From: Saccharothrix violaceirubra
GTDB lineage: Bacteria; Actinomycetota; Actinomycetes; Mycobacteriales; Pseudonocardiaceae
Direction: 5' to 3'
Assembly: GCF_014203755.1 (NCBI RefSeq)
Contig: NZ_JACHJS010000001.1
Span: 3,224,001 to 3,288,000, forward strand
DNA: 64,000 bases
Below are positions 33,555 through 42,188 of this stretch, one piece after another. Position numbers and translations under genes: made by a program. The stretch's first letter is position 1; each line of letters begins with the position of its first letter. The notes below the pieces were generated by a model. The model was not told the origin of the DNA, did not search any database, and saw nothing but the letters and a program-made list of their open reading frames with translations.

Positions 33555-34727
33555 GTGGAGCTGGTGCTTCCGCGCCCCGCGGACTCGCTGACGGTGATCC
33601 TCAAACTGGCCGGGGCGGCCTGCAACATCAACTGCTATTACTGCTACGAGAAGCGCAAGCCCTATCCCGACGAGAACTGGCTCAGTCCCGAGACCCTGGG
33701 CAAGTTCCTCGTCGCGGCCGGGAATCGGCCGTTGCGCATCGTGCTGCACGGCGGCGAGCCGCTGTTGATCGGTCCCCGTCGGATGCGCCCGCTGCTGGAA
33801 CTGCTCGCCGGCTACCCGGGCACCGTGGAGCTGACCATGCAGACCAACGCGATGTTGCTGACGGACACCTGGATCGACCTGTTCGACGAGTTCTTCCCGG
33901 ACATCGACATCGGGGTGTCCATCGACGGCCCGCGCGAGGCCAACGCCCACCGGGTGGACTACCGCGACCGGCCGACGTTCGACAAGGTGTTGCGCGGCAT
34001 CGAGTTGTTGCGCCGCAGGGGAAAGACGATCGCGCTGTGCATCACCGTCACCGATCTCGTGCTGGGCCTGGCGGCCGAGACGATGGCCCTGGTCGCGGAC
34101 TTCCCGCACGTGCGCGCGGTGCGGCTGAGCCCGTGCCTGGACTACAACGTGTCGACCCTGAAGTTCCCCAAGGCCAACGCGCCGTCCCTGCTCGCGCTGA
34201 ACGGGAAGGGCCGGGGCGCCGCCGGGTGGTCCACGACGCCGACCGAGTACGCGCGCTTCGTGGCCGACTGCTTCGACGTGTGGCACCGCGAGTACTTCCA
34301 GCGGTTCCTCGTCGAACCCCTGTTCTCGATGCTGCTGCACTTCACCGGTGCGGAGGTGACGTTGACCGACTGGTCGGTGCTCAAGGAGCCGTTCATCGTC
34401 GCCCTGTACCCGGACGGCACGATCGGCGCCTCCGAGGAGATCTCCACCCCGGACGCGGCGATCGGCACGGTGGACACGGTCGGCAGCCTGGACGAGATCG
34501 TCCGGTTCCAGCGGAACCTGCCGCTGGTGACCGGGATGCGCGAGTTGCTGGAGCGCTGCTCCTCCTGCTCCCACGTGTCGGTGTGCTCGGGCGGCTCGCT
34601 GGCCGACCGGCTGCGGTTGCGCGACACCGAGTGGGACAGCGAGTACTGCGCCTCCCGGAAGTGGCTGATCGACTACGTGAGGAGTGGGTGTGAGCGCTAC
34701 GGCCTTCGACCGAGTGTTGCCGGCTGA
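33555..34727 (+). CDS. Radical SAM/SPASM peptide maturase
   Basis: A 390-residue enzyme. The 4Fe-4S motif CNINCYYC (C23, C27, C30) is near the N-terminus, followed by IVLHGGEPLL and TMQTNAMLL, typical of peptide-modifying radical SAM proteins. The C-terminal SPASM-like region has CSSCSHVSVCSGG followed by EYC, as in FxsB/GrrM-like maturases that make cyclophanes. GTG at 33555 follows GGAGGACAA and is preferred; GTG at 33486 would overlap the precursor stop. Reductive SAM cleavage should form a C-C or C-X bond in the 53-residue peptide. Its end overlaps the HExxH gene by 38 bp. Confidence 0.9.
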   Translation: MELVLPRPADSLTVILKLAGAACNINCYYCYEKRKPYPDENWLSPETLGKFLVAAGNRPLRIVLHGGEPLLIGPRRMRPLLELLAGYPGTVELTMQTNAMLLTDTWIDLFDEFFPDIDIGVSIDGPREANAHRVDYRDRPTFDKVLRGIELLRRRGKTIALCITVTDLVLGLAAETMALVADFPHVRAVRLSPCLDYNVSTLKFPKANAPSLLALNGKGRGAAGWSTTPTEYARFVADCFDVWHREYFQRFLVEPLFSMLLHFTGAEVTLTDWSVLKEPFIVALYPDGTIGASEEISTPDAAIGTVDTVGSLDEIVRFQRNLPLVTGMRELLERCSSCSHVSVCSGGSLADRLRLRDTEWDSEYCASRKWLIDYVRSGCERYGLRPSVAG

Positions 34728-35652
34728 GGTGGCCGACCGGGTCGACCGGTACCGGCAGGAGAAGATCGACCGGCTGGACTCGGTGCTGCGGGACCTCCCG
34801 GGGTGCCGACCGTGGGGTGACGTCGCGGCCGAGGACCTGCCGCTGCGGTACGCGTTGGCACACCACGTTTTCGAGGGTGTCAGCCGGGCGGCGGAACAGG
34901 GCGACGCCGAGCGCGTGGCTGACCTGTTGCGGCTGCGGGCCGACCAGTCGGCGCTGCGGCCCGCCCACGAGGCCGGCGGCCCGGTGCTGGTCGCCGACCC
35001 GCCGCGGTCGGCGTTCACCGACGACCGGGCCCTCGCGGCCTCGCCGGTCGCGCTCGTCGACCCGGTCGTGGCGGCCTCCGCGTCCCCCGCCGTCCGCGAC
35101 CTGGTGTCCCACGCGCTGGCCACGGCGGTCGACAGCGGTTTCGGCGCGACGGTGAGCCGCAACTCGCGGGTGGTCGTGCTCATCGCGCGGCGGCGGGCCA
35201 CGGACACGTCGATCCGGAGCTGGACCACGAACGCGTTGCCCGCGACGGTGCACCTGGACTACTTCGCCGAGCACGAGTACGTGGGCCGGGACCTGATCCA
35301 CGAAGCCGCGCACACCGAGTTGAACGACCTGTTCGCGGCGCACGGCGTGGCGTTGCCCGACGAGGTGGCGTACTACGCGCCCTGGCTGGAGACCGAGCGC
35401 CCCGTGTTCGGGTTCCTGCACGGCACGTGGGCGTTCTCGCACGTCGCGCTGTACTGCGAGTGGCTGGCCGGTGCCGCGGTGCCCGCCGACGTGCGGGCAC
35501 TGGCGAGCGCGATGCACGCGAAGTACGCCGAGCACATGCACCAGGCCAGGTCGGACTTCGACCGGGCGATCCGGTGGGTGCGGGCCGAGCCGGTCGCGGA
35601 GCTGATCACGGCGTGCCGGGACCGGGTGCTGGGGAGCTTCGACCCGGTGTGA
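34690..35652 (+). CDS. HExxH-type peptide modification protein (putative peptide beta-hydroxylase)
   Basis: A 320-residue protein with HEAAH at about 204-208 in the stretch EYVGRDLIHEAAHTELNDL. It fits the HExxH putative peptide modification family that travels with SPASM radical SAM enzymes; some members have been described as 2-oxoglutarate-dependent peptide beta-hydroxylases despite their protease-like motif. The rest is helical with no signal peptide. GTG at 34690 follows GAGGAG and lies inside the radical SAM gene end, so the two are coupled. Hydroxylation of the precursor is the likely role. A protease is the alternative. Confidence 0.78.
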   Translation: MSATAFDRVLPAEVADRVDRYRQEKIDRLDSVLRDLPGCRPWGDVAAEDLPLRYALAHHVFEGVSRAAEQGDAERVADLLRLRADQSALRPAHEAGGPVLVADPPRSAFTDDRALAASPVALVDPVVAASASPAVRDLVSHALATAVDSGFGATVSRNSRVVVLIARRRATDTSIRSWTTNALPATVHLDYFAEHEYVGRDLIHEAAHTELNDLFAAHGVALPDEVAYYAPWLETERPVFGFLHGTWAFSHVALYCEWLAGAAVPADVRALASAMHAKYAEHMHQARSDFDRAIRWVRAEPVAELITACRDRVLGSFDPV

Positions 35653-36018
35653 ACGGCGGACGGCCCGTCCGCCGGCCGGGCGGAGTCGACGGGGTGTCGC
35701 GACACGGCCGCCGGTCGTCGGCGGTGACAAGATCGGCGAAGCGCTCGGCCGGGGTGTCCCGGCCGAGCGTTTTTCGTGGGCCGCCGTCGAGTCCTGCCGG
35801 GGCCGGGTGCTCCGGGTCGTGGACGGACAGGTGTGCCCGATCCCGGGGCGAGGCGGCGGGGGTCGGTGCGCGAGTCCGTGGCGAGTCGGCGGCGAGTCGG
35901 CGGCGGGGACGGAGCGGGCCTGGATCCCGTGGTCCTCGCATCCCTGAGCCGGGGTGTCGCGACGACTACCGGAAACCGGGCAAGCGGAGGACCGACCGTG
36001 CGCGTGTGCCCGGCCCGG
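35653..36018. other. Gap with terminator between HExxH and tfuA genes
   Basis: The gap between two converging genes contains a GCGGACGG/CCGTCCGC hairpin just after the HExxH stop and the strong terminator at 35742. A reverse ORF at 35606-35941 has no support. I see no additional precursor gene here. Confidence 0.5.
35742..35774 (+). terminator. Strong rho-independent terminator of the precursor-radical SAM-HExxH operon
   Basis: A 12-bp perfect stem (35742-35753 with 35758-35769), a GTGT loop and TTTTT at 35770-35774. Confidence 0.9.
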
Positions 36019-37284
36019 TCAGCCGCCAGCCAGGGAGAATCCCGCGACCTCCGGCTCGCACCGCGCCGCCAGGTAGACCTGCCGGGCCGCGGCCACCGCG
36101 CCGCCCGTCGACGAGAACCCGCGGTCGAAAGCGGCCAACTCCAGCTCATCGGCCGGCCGGCACCAGCGCTGCGCCAACCACTCCAGCACCTGGTCCGCCG
36201 CGATTGCGGCCGGGTCGAAGTCCGGTCGGTGCCGGCGGCCCGCCGCGTTGACCGCGGCGACCCGGCCGACCAGCGCGGATGCCGGACCGCGTGCCCGGCT
36301 CGCGCGGAACGCGCGCAGGGCCAGACCGGTGGCCACGATGCCGGGCCGGATGCGGAAGGCGCGCACCACCAGGCGGGTGAGCAGTTCCCGGGTGTCCAGC
36401 GCCGCCCGTTCGGCCGGTGTGGTCCAGCGGTCGACCAGGTCCGGGTCGGGCCGGTCGGCTCGGAAGAGGCCGACGTGGGCGCCGTGGTCGACGGCGTCGC
36501 CGGGGGCACCGCAGGTCTCCCGGCACCGCGCGGCCAACCACGCCAGCACCGTGCCGCGGTGGAAGTCGGGGTAGTCGGGCGCGAGGACCTGGCACAACGC
36601 CAAGGCGCGGGAATCCACGCCACCGGCCGCGATCCGCCAGTCGTACACGTGCACCGTCTCCGGGAAGGCCGGCGCGGGCGGCGGCACCGGGTCCGCCTTA
36701 CGCAGCACTTCCAGCAGTTCCAAGGCGTCCGCGCGCTTGCGGTCCACCAACGGCACCGACGTGCCCAACGCGTGCCGCGTGCGGTCCCGGTACGGCATCG
36801 CGCCGAGGTCGGCGATCAGCCGGTCCGCCTCGGCCCGCCCGTACGAACCGGCGGCCACCGCCGAGTCCAGCGAGGCGCGCAGGTTCACCAGCGGTTCCGA
36901 GCGGTGCGAGTACCCGTCCTCGGCGGTGCCGTGCATCAGGGTCACCTCGTCGTCGGCGACCAGCCGGCCGTCCCGGTAGTCGGCGAAGATCCCGCCGATG
37001 CCCTCCATCCCGTACGGGTGCAACTCGGCCGCGCGCAGCGCGCCCAGGCTCGCCGCCCCCAGCACCCGGGCACCGCGGGCGAGCAGGTCCAGGATCTCCT
37101 TGTGCGGTATCGAGCGGGTCCGGTGGAAGTAGCCGTCCACGATGCCCACGACGTCGCCCGGCCCGACGGGCAACGCGAGCAGATCACCGGCCGACACCGG
37201 GGGGAGGACCTCGATCCCCGACCCGGAGACCAGCTCGGCGGCGTCGGGCAGCGTGGGGCCGACGAACAGGAACCTGCCTGGCAT
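36019..37284 (-). CDS. TfuA-like protein
   Basis: A 421-residue protein whose first 220 residues match TfuA: FVGPTLPDAAEL, LPPVSAGDLLAL, IVDGYFHRTRSIPHKEILDLLARGARVLGAASLGALRAAEL, then GMEGIGGIFADYRDG and DDEVTLMHG with SEPLVNLRAS. TfuA works with YcaO to install thioamides in peptide backbones. The C-terminal 200 residues are a less conserved helical extension. ATG at 37284 has GAGGTGG upstream and follows the YcaO stop by about ten bases, so the two are one operon. The long C-terminus could bind another partner. Confidence 0.88.
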   Translation of the reverse strand: MPGRFLFVGPTLPDAAELVSGSGIEVLPPVSAGDLLALPVGPGDVVGIVDGYFHRTRSIPHKEILDLLARGARVLGAASLGALRAAELHPYGMEGIGGIFADYRDGRLVADDEVTLMHGTAEDGYSHRSEPLVNLRASLDSAVAAGSYGRAEADRLIADLGAMPYRDRTRHALGTSVPLVDRKRADALELLEVLRKADPVPPPAPAFPETVHVYDWRIAAGGVDSRALALCQVLAPDYPDFHRGTVLAWLAARCRETCGAPGDAVDHGAHVGLFRADRPDPDLVDRWTTPAERAALDTRELLTRLVVRAFRIRPGIVATGLALRAFRASRARGPASALVGRVAAVNAAGRRHRPDFDPAAIAADQVLEWLAQRWCRPADELELAAFDRGFSSTGGAVAAARQVYLAARCEPEVAGFSLAGG

Positions 37285-37294
37285 CCGAACCACC

Positions 37295-38353
37295 TCAGTA
37301 GTCGTGGGGACAGTCCAGACCCGGGCACACGACCCGGACCACCGGGATCGCGAACTCGTCGCGGGTGTGCTCGACCACCAGCGGGCTGTGGCCGGTGTGC
37401 GCGGTGACGCGGGCGGCCAGCACCTCCACCGCGGTCGCCGTGGCGTGGTGCGTGGGCGCGGGCAGCGCCGCGGTACCGGCGACCGCGGGGCCGGCCGGCG
37501 TCCACGAGTCGCCGAACAGGTCGCCGAGCAGGTCCTCGCGGGTCCCGGCGATCGCGGCCACCCGGGACTGGGCGGCTTCGGTCAACGCGCGGTGCAACGC
37601 CACCGACCCGTCCAGGTGGGCCGCGCTGCCGCGGAAGTCGACCGGGAACTCCTCGCTGGAGACCCGGACCTCCACGCAGGGCACGGCGACCGGTGACGGC
37701 ACGAGGTACGCGGCCACGGCCACGCCCGCCCGCTCGAACCGCTCGACCAGCCCGGCCGCGACCTCGTCGACACCGCCGAGATCCAGCCCGACCCGGTCGG
37801 ACTCCGCGCCCGCCAGCGCGTCCCGCTCGATCACCTCGTACAGGCCGTGCAGCACCGCGTCCACGCGGGTGGGCCCGCTCGCCAGGCCGTTGCTGGTGAC
37901 CTCGAACAGCGGCGGAGCCCACTCCTCGACCACCGTGCCGTCCAGCCGCAGGGCCGCCGTGGGCACGAAGCCCGTGCCGCCGTCGGACAGCCGGGTCGCG
38001 GGCACCCAGTCGAGCACCAGGTCGTCGTTGACGCAGGTGCGCCCGGTCGTGCGCAACGCGGTCACCGGGTAGCCGAGCCGGTCCCGCATCGACCGGACGC
38101 TGCCCACCTCCGGCCCGGCGGGCAGGTTCTCCGCGTGCCACACCTCGATGGCCTCCATGGCCGCCGACACGGCCGCGGCCTCCGGGGTCAGGCCCTTGCC
38201 CTGCGACACCGACAGGGTGCGCGCGGTCGGCCGCACGGCCTGCCAACACGGAATCCCGACCTCGTCCAGCCAGGTCACGTCCGCCAGCCTGGTGACCCCG
38301 ACCGCGGTCAACACCGGGCCGATCCGGTTCAGCGTCTCGTCGTGCGGAATCAC
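37295..38353 (-). CDS. YcaO cyclodehydratase/thioamide synthetase
   Basis: A 352-residue YcaO protein. The ATP-binding features are present: SQGKGLTPEAAAVSAAMEAIE (metal-binding glutamates), GLYEVIERDAL and the arginine-rich RDEFAIPVVRVVCPGLD segment. It ends PGLDCPHDY instead of the proline-rich tail of azole-forming YcaOs. With TfuA directly behind it, thioamidation of a peptide is the expected chemistry. No E1-like or dehydrogenase partner for azole formation is nearby. GTG at 38353 is used; GTG at 38359 is possible. The gene is divergent from a LuxR regulator. Confidence 0.88.
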   Translation of the reverse strand: MIPHDETLNRIGPVLTAVGVTRLADVTWLDEVGIPCWQAVRPTARTLSVSQGKGLTPEAAAVSAAMEAIEVWHAENLPAGPEVGSVRSMRDRLGYPVTALRTTGRTCVNDDLVLDWVPATRLSDGGTGFVPTAALRLDGTVVEEWAPPLFEVTSNGLASGPTRVDAVLHGLYEVIERDALAGAESDRVGLDLGGVDEVAAGLVERFERAGVAVAAYLVPSPVAVPCVEVRVSSEEFPVDFRGSAAHLDGSVALHRALTEAAQSRVAAIAGTREDLLGDLFGDSWTPAGPAVAGTAALPAPTHHATATAVEVLAARVTAHTGHSPLVVEHTRDEFAIPVVRVVCPGLDCPHDY

Positions 38354-38532
38354 GCACACCCACTTCCGGGCTGAATGGGAAATGCACTCGAAAGCTGTAT
38401 ACCCGCGACCCGCGATAGTGGCAACCAGTCGGCACGCGGTCGGCATATCCGTTTTTCCGCCGTTTCTTCCTGGACTCGTCCCGGTCGCCGTGCGAGTCTG
38501 CGGGGCAATGTCGACCGGGAGGTATGGCCGCC
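38354..38532. promoter_or_regulatory. Divergent promoter region, ycaO-luxR
   Basis: This 179-bp stretch is AT-richer than its surroundings. TTCCGG (38364-38369) followed by GAATGG (38373-38378) resembles half of the palindrome at 33188, which could mean shared control of both RiPP operons. GTATAC and TAGTGG are possible -10 elements. The evidence is weak. Confidence 0.35.
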
Positions 38533-39126
38533 ATGCGCACTTCGCTCGCCCAAAGGGATTCCGAATCGTCGTGGACGGTGGCCATCGCCGTCGGTCTTCC
38601 GCTGGCGCGGATAGGCGTGGAATGCGCCGTCGCCGGTGACCGGGACTTCCGGGTGGTCGCCTCGGTCGGCTTGGCCGAGGAGTTGGACCCGGTCGGGTGT
38701 CCGGCCGATCTCACGGTGGTCGAGGTGGCGCCGCACGGTCCCGTCCCGGCACCGGTCGTGTTCGGTGCGCTGGTCTGCCACAGCCGGGTGGTGGTGCTCG
38801 CGCACGCCGGGGACCCCAGGGTCCGCGAGCTGTCCGGCGTCGGTGCCGTGGTCGGACACGACACCGAGGCCCGCGACCTGGTGCGCGCGTTACGGGTCAC
38901 CGCGGGCGACCGGCTGCCGCGGCGCGAGCTGCTGAGCAGGCGTGAGGTGGAGACCGTCCGGCACATCGGGCAGGGCCTGACCCACCGGCAGATCGCCCGC
39001 CGGATGGGTCTGACCGAGGCGACCGTGAGCACCTACGTCAAGCGGATCCGCGGCAAGCTCAACGTCACCAACAAGGCCGAGCTGGTGCTGCGGGCGATGG
39101 CCTTCGGCTACCTGACCGAACGGTGA
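38533..39126 (+). CDS. LuxR-family transcriptional regulator
   Basis: A 197-residue regulator. The C-terminal LuxR helix-turn-helix is typical: [56 protein letters not shown]. The N-terminal 120 residues look like a degenerate receiver-type alpha/beta fold ([22 protein letters not shown]), but the phosphoacceptor cannot be located with confidence. It is divergent from the YcaO-TfuA operon and is a likely regulator of the RiPP genes. ATG at 38533 gives better spacing from GGGAGG than the ATG at 38524. Its end overlaps the NB-ARC gene end. Confidence 0.85.
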   Translation: MRTSLAQRDSESSWTVAIAVGLPLARIGVECAVAGDRDFRVVASVGLAEELDPVGCPADLTVVEVAPHGPVPAPVVFGALVCHSRVVVLAHAGDPRVRELSGVGAVVGHDTEARDLVRALRVTAGDRLPRRELLSRREVETVRHIGQGLTHRQIARRMGLTEATVSTYVKRIRGKLNVTNKAELVLRAMAFGYLTER

Positions 39127-40352
39127 TCGCGCCGGTCCCGCCACCGGGCATGCCCGGCGACCTCGCGACCGAACAGCCGCACCAGGTCGGGCAGCGACCA
39201 CCGGGACCGCCCGGTGGCGACGACCAGGTTCGCGTCGACCAGCTCGTCCACCGCCCGCAGGGCCACCAGCGGGCCGCCGGCGAGCAGGGTCTCGGCGAGC
39301 CCGACGGTCAGCTCGACCCCGGGCGCCCTGGCCACGCCGAGCAGCAGCGTGGCGGCCGGGACGCTGAGCTGCCGGTAGACCGACTCCAGCGCCGCGCGCA
39401 TCGACAGGTCACCGACCTCCAACTGGGCCAGCCGGTCCGATTCCGGGCGGAGGCGGGCCGCGAGCTGCGCCAGGCACCAGTGCGGCCGGCTGGCCAGCTG
39501 GTTGATCATGATCCGCAGGGCGAGCGGGTGACCGCCGCACAGCCGGACCACCTCCGCCGCCGCGCCCGACTGCGCGTCCACCACGTCCGGGCCCAGCGTC
39601 GAGCGCAGCATGTCCAGACCGGTGCCGAGGTCGAGGGCGCCGAGCACCACCCGCTTGGCCACGTTCAGCCCGGTCAGCGTCCGGCGGCTGGTGAGGATGA
39701 CCAGGCAGTGGGCGCTGTTGGGCAGCAGTGCCCGGATCTGGCGCTCGTCGACCACGCCGTCGAGCACGAGCACGAACCGCCGGTCGTGCAGCGTGGAGCG
39801 CAGGAGCGCGGCCCGCTCGTCGATGTCGGCCGGCAGCCCGTCGCCGGTGATGCCCAGGCCGCGCAGCAGCCGGGCGGCCACCTCGTCGACGGCCATGCCG
39901 CCCTGGAGGTTCACGAACAGCTGACCGTCGGGGAACCGCTCGCCGACCACCTGGCAGGCGCGGACGGCGAAGGCGGTCTTGCCCACACCCGGCACGCCCG
40001 ACACCGACACGACGACCGGTCCGAGCCTGCGGCCGGGCGCCGGGGACACCAGGGTGGCCAGTTCACGCAGTTCGGCACACCGGCCGACGAACGACTCCGC
40101 GTCCGGGGGCAGCTGGCGCGGCACCTGCCGAAGCGGCTGGGGCGTCCACGCGACCGCCCGTAACGCCCGTAACGCCGCGTCGCCGAGTACGGCGCCGAGC
40201 GAGTCGACCGATCTGCGGTGCGGTCGTGCCACTGTTCCGCGTTCCATATTGCCGATCGCGCGGGCACTCAGACCGGATTTCTCCGCCAATTCCTCCTGGG
40301 TCATGCCCCGATCGAGTCGAAGTCGCAGCAGCACAGCACCGAAGTAGTTCAC
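39108..40352 (-). CDS. HTH/NB-ARC (STAND) regulator
   Basis: A 414-residue protein. An XRE helix-turn-helix ([29 protein letters not shown]) is joined to an NB-ARC ATPase: Walker [13 protein letters not shown], Walker [13 protein letters not shown], then VILTSRR (sensor 1), [14 protein letters not shown] (GLPLA-like) and winged-helix parts. No repeat domain follows, so it ends unusually early for the STAND class. It probably senses a ligand or protein and controls the cluster. GTG at 40352 follows CGGAGG. The stop lies within the 3' end of luxR. Confidence 0.85.
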   Translation of the reverse strand: MNYFGAVLLRLRLDRGMTQEELAEKSGLSARAIGNMERGTVARPHRRSVDSLGAVLGDAALRALRAVAWTPQPLRQVPRQLPPDAESFVGRCAELRELATLVSPAPGRRLGPVVVSVSGVPGVGKTAFAVRACQVVGERFPDGQLFVNLQGGMAVDEVAARLLRGLGITGDGLPADIDERAALLRSTLHDRRFVLVLDGVVDERQIRALLPNSAHCLVILTSRRTLTGLNVAKRVVLGALDLGTGLDMLRSTLGPDVVDAQSGAAAEVVRLCGGHPLALRIMINQLASRPHWCLAQLAARLRPESDRLAQLEVGDLSMRAALESVYRQLSVPAATLLLGVARAPGVELTVGLAETLLAGGPLVALRAVDELVDANLVVATGRSRWSLPDLVRLFGREVAGHARWRDRRDHRSVR

Positions 40353-41150
40353 CCGAGCCTCCGTTCAGAGCGCACAGCACTGTCCAAGATGTGTGGATTC
40401 CGTCTCGACAGGCTCGGGAATGGATGGCCGGATCCAGGCGTGCGAGTGCCTGATCCGACTGAGTCGACACTATCCGCCGGCCTTCCGCCGGCAGTGGGTC
40501 CTAGGGGTCCGACCGCCGATTCCGACGGTCGCGACGCCCCGCCGGTGCGCGGGGTCGTCGAGCGCCGTCGGCGGTGACGTCTCGCGGCGCCATTCGGCGA
40601 CGCGATTCCCCGGTGGTGGTCCCGCGGTCGACGGCGGGCCGCGCGTGGAGACGCCGGCAGCCTGTTCCGTCCGTTCCGCACTTCGTCCGATCGGCGGCCA
40701 CGCCGCCGTGATCAGCCACGTCCGGGACCGGTGACCAGCCGATCCTCGACAATCCGACCACCCCCAACCCCAGGCTCCGATCCACGACCGAGGCGTACCC
40801 GGCGCTCCCCAACGCCGCACGCCCCGGCTCCTACCGCTCCGGACCGGTCTCTCCCACCGTGTCCGGACACCCTACGTGAAACCACCGCAGGGCAACGGCA
40901 GATCCCCGTAGCGATCTCCCTGTCCTCCGACGGAAGGTTTCCGCCCGCTCGACCACCGAGGTGGACATCCTGTGCACGAACGGAAATCCTCCCTCAACCG
41001 CACCGGGGAGCACATGCTACGACCGTCTGGATCTGCCAAGCCGGGGCGAATGGTCCGCGGGCCTCGTCGAGCGTGGTGCGGGCGCCGGGGGAGTGGCCCG
41101 CCGCGGCGGTGTCGTCGAACGGGGACGTCCGGTCGGCGCGACGCCGCCGG
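40353..41150. other. 800-bp gap with no supported gene
   Basis: No reading frame here has convincing codon bias, family similarity and a ribosome binding site together. The reverse ORF at 40831-41013 is the best candidate, and it does not match any family I know. The left end must hold the promoter of the NB-ARC gene. Sequence composition varies along the gap, which may point to gene decay. Confidence 0.45.
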
Positions 41151-42188
41151 TCAGGTCGCGAGGAGGCGGGCCTGGTGGTCCATGACCAGTTCCTCGTCCG
41201 ACTCGACGACGTGGACGGCGACGCCCAGGCGGGGCAGTGGCAGCCGGCACGTGATCCGGTCGCGCAGGCCAGCCGCGTGTTCGCCGATGCCGCCGGTGAA
41301 GACCAGCGCGCGCCAGTCGTCCAGCGTGGTGGCGCAGGACGCGATCGCCATGGCCGCCGAGCGGACGAAGACCTCCAGGGCGAGGCGGGCCGCCTCGTCG
41401 TCGGCGTCGAGGAGGTCGCGGACGTCGTGGCGACCGGAGATGCCGGCCAGGCCGCCGTGGTGGTCGAACAGGTCGCGCAGCCCGGACGCGGTCATGCCGT
41501 GTCGCTCGATCAGGTACGGCAGGATCGCCGGGTCCACGTCGCCGCTGCGGGTCGCGGACATCATGCCGCCGGTAGGGGTGAAGGACATGGTGGTGTGGCG
41601 TGGTGTGTGGTCGGCGGCCACGGCCGTGACGCTGCACCCGCTCCCTAGGTGCGCGACGACGGTGTCGCCGAGGTCGGGCCGGCGCAGCAGGACCGATTCG
41701 ACCGACAGGCCGTGGAAGCCGTACCGCCGCACGCCCAGCGCCGCGAGGTCGGCCGGGATCGGCAGCCGGGTCGACGCTTCGGGCAGGGCTTGGTGGAACG
41801 CGGTGTCGAAGCACGCCACGAAGCGCGCGTCCGGCCAGGCGCGTCTGGCGTGCTCATAGGTCTCCAACGAACCGGGCTGGTGCAGCGGGGCCAGGGGCAC
41901 GAGCGCGCGCAGCTCGTGCGTGAGGGCGTCGTCCCAGAGCGCCGGGCCGGGGCGGTCGCCGCCGTGCACGACCCGGATCGCGACCGCCTCCGGCGCCGCG
42001 CACACCCCGGCGACCGCGTCGACCGCCGCGCCCAGGTCGCCGGAGAACGGCCGGGTGTCGCCGTCGACGCGCAGCGTCCCCTCCGGGTCGCCGACACGCT
42101 CCACGCGCACCGACCGCACGAGGTCGGGTGCGCGCAGAGCGGCCTTGAGCGACGACGAGCCGGGGTTGAGGGACAGGATCAGGCCCAC
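41151..42188 (-). CDS. ackA: Acetate kinase-like protein with variant active site
   Basis: A 345-residue ASKHA-fold kinase. LSLNPGSSSLKAAL, RVVHGG, RRYGFHGLS, LGSGCSVTAV, SATRSGDVDPAILPYL and VFTGGIGEHAAG follow acetate kinase. At the usual VDTSMG, where the essential aspartate sits, the protein reads RHTTMS, so aspartate is replaced by histidine in my alignment. The N of HLGNG is serine. It is shorter than the usual 390-400 residues. It overlaps phosphoketolase by ten bases and should convert acetyl phosphate to acetate plus ATP, if active. Confidence 0.82.
   Translation of the reverse strand: MGLILSLNPGSSSLKAALRAPDLVRSVRVERVGDPEGTLRVDGDTRPFSGDLGAAVDAVAGVCAAPEAVAIRVVHGGDRPGPALWDDALTHELRALVPLAPLHQPGSLETYEHARRAWPDARFVACFDTAFHQALPEASTRLPIPADLAALGVRRYGFHGLSVESVLLRRPDLGDTVVAHLGSGCSVTAVAADHTPRHTTMSFTPTGGMMSATRSGDVDPAILPYLIERHGMTASGLRDLFDHHGGLAGISGRHDVRDLLDADDEAARLALEVFVRSAAMAIASCATTLDDWRALVFTGGIGEHAAGLRDRITCRLPLPRLGVAVHVVESDEELVMDHQARLLAT

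Noticed and set aside
35606..35941. A reverse 111-codon ORF that might be a YcaO-TfuA precursor
   Set aside because: It has no ribosome binding site, overlaps the 3' end of the HExxH gene and crosses a strong terminator. Its sequence is low-complexity Pro/Arg.
40831..41013. A 60-codon reverse ORF in the long gap
   Set aside because: No recognised family, no good ribosome binding site and weak codon bias. It could be real but cannot be supported.
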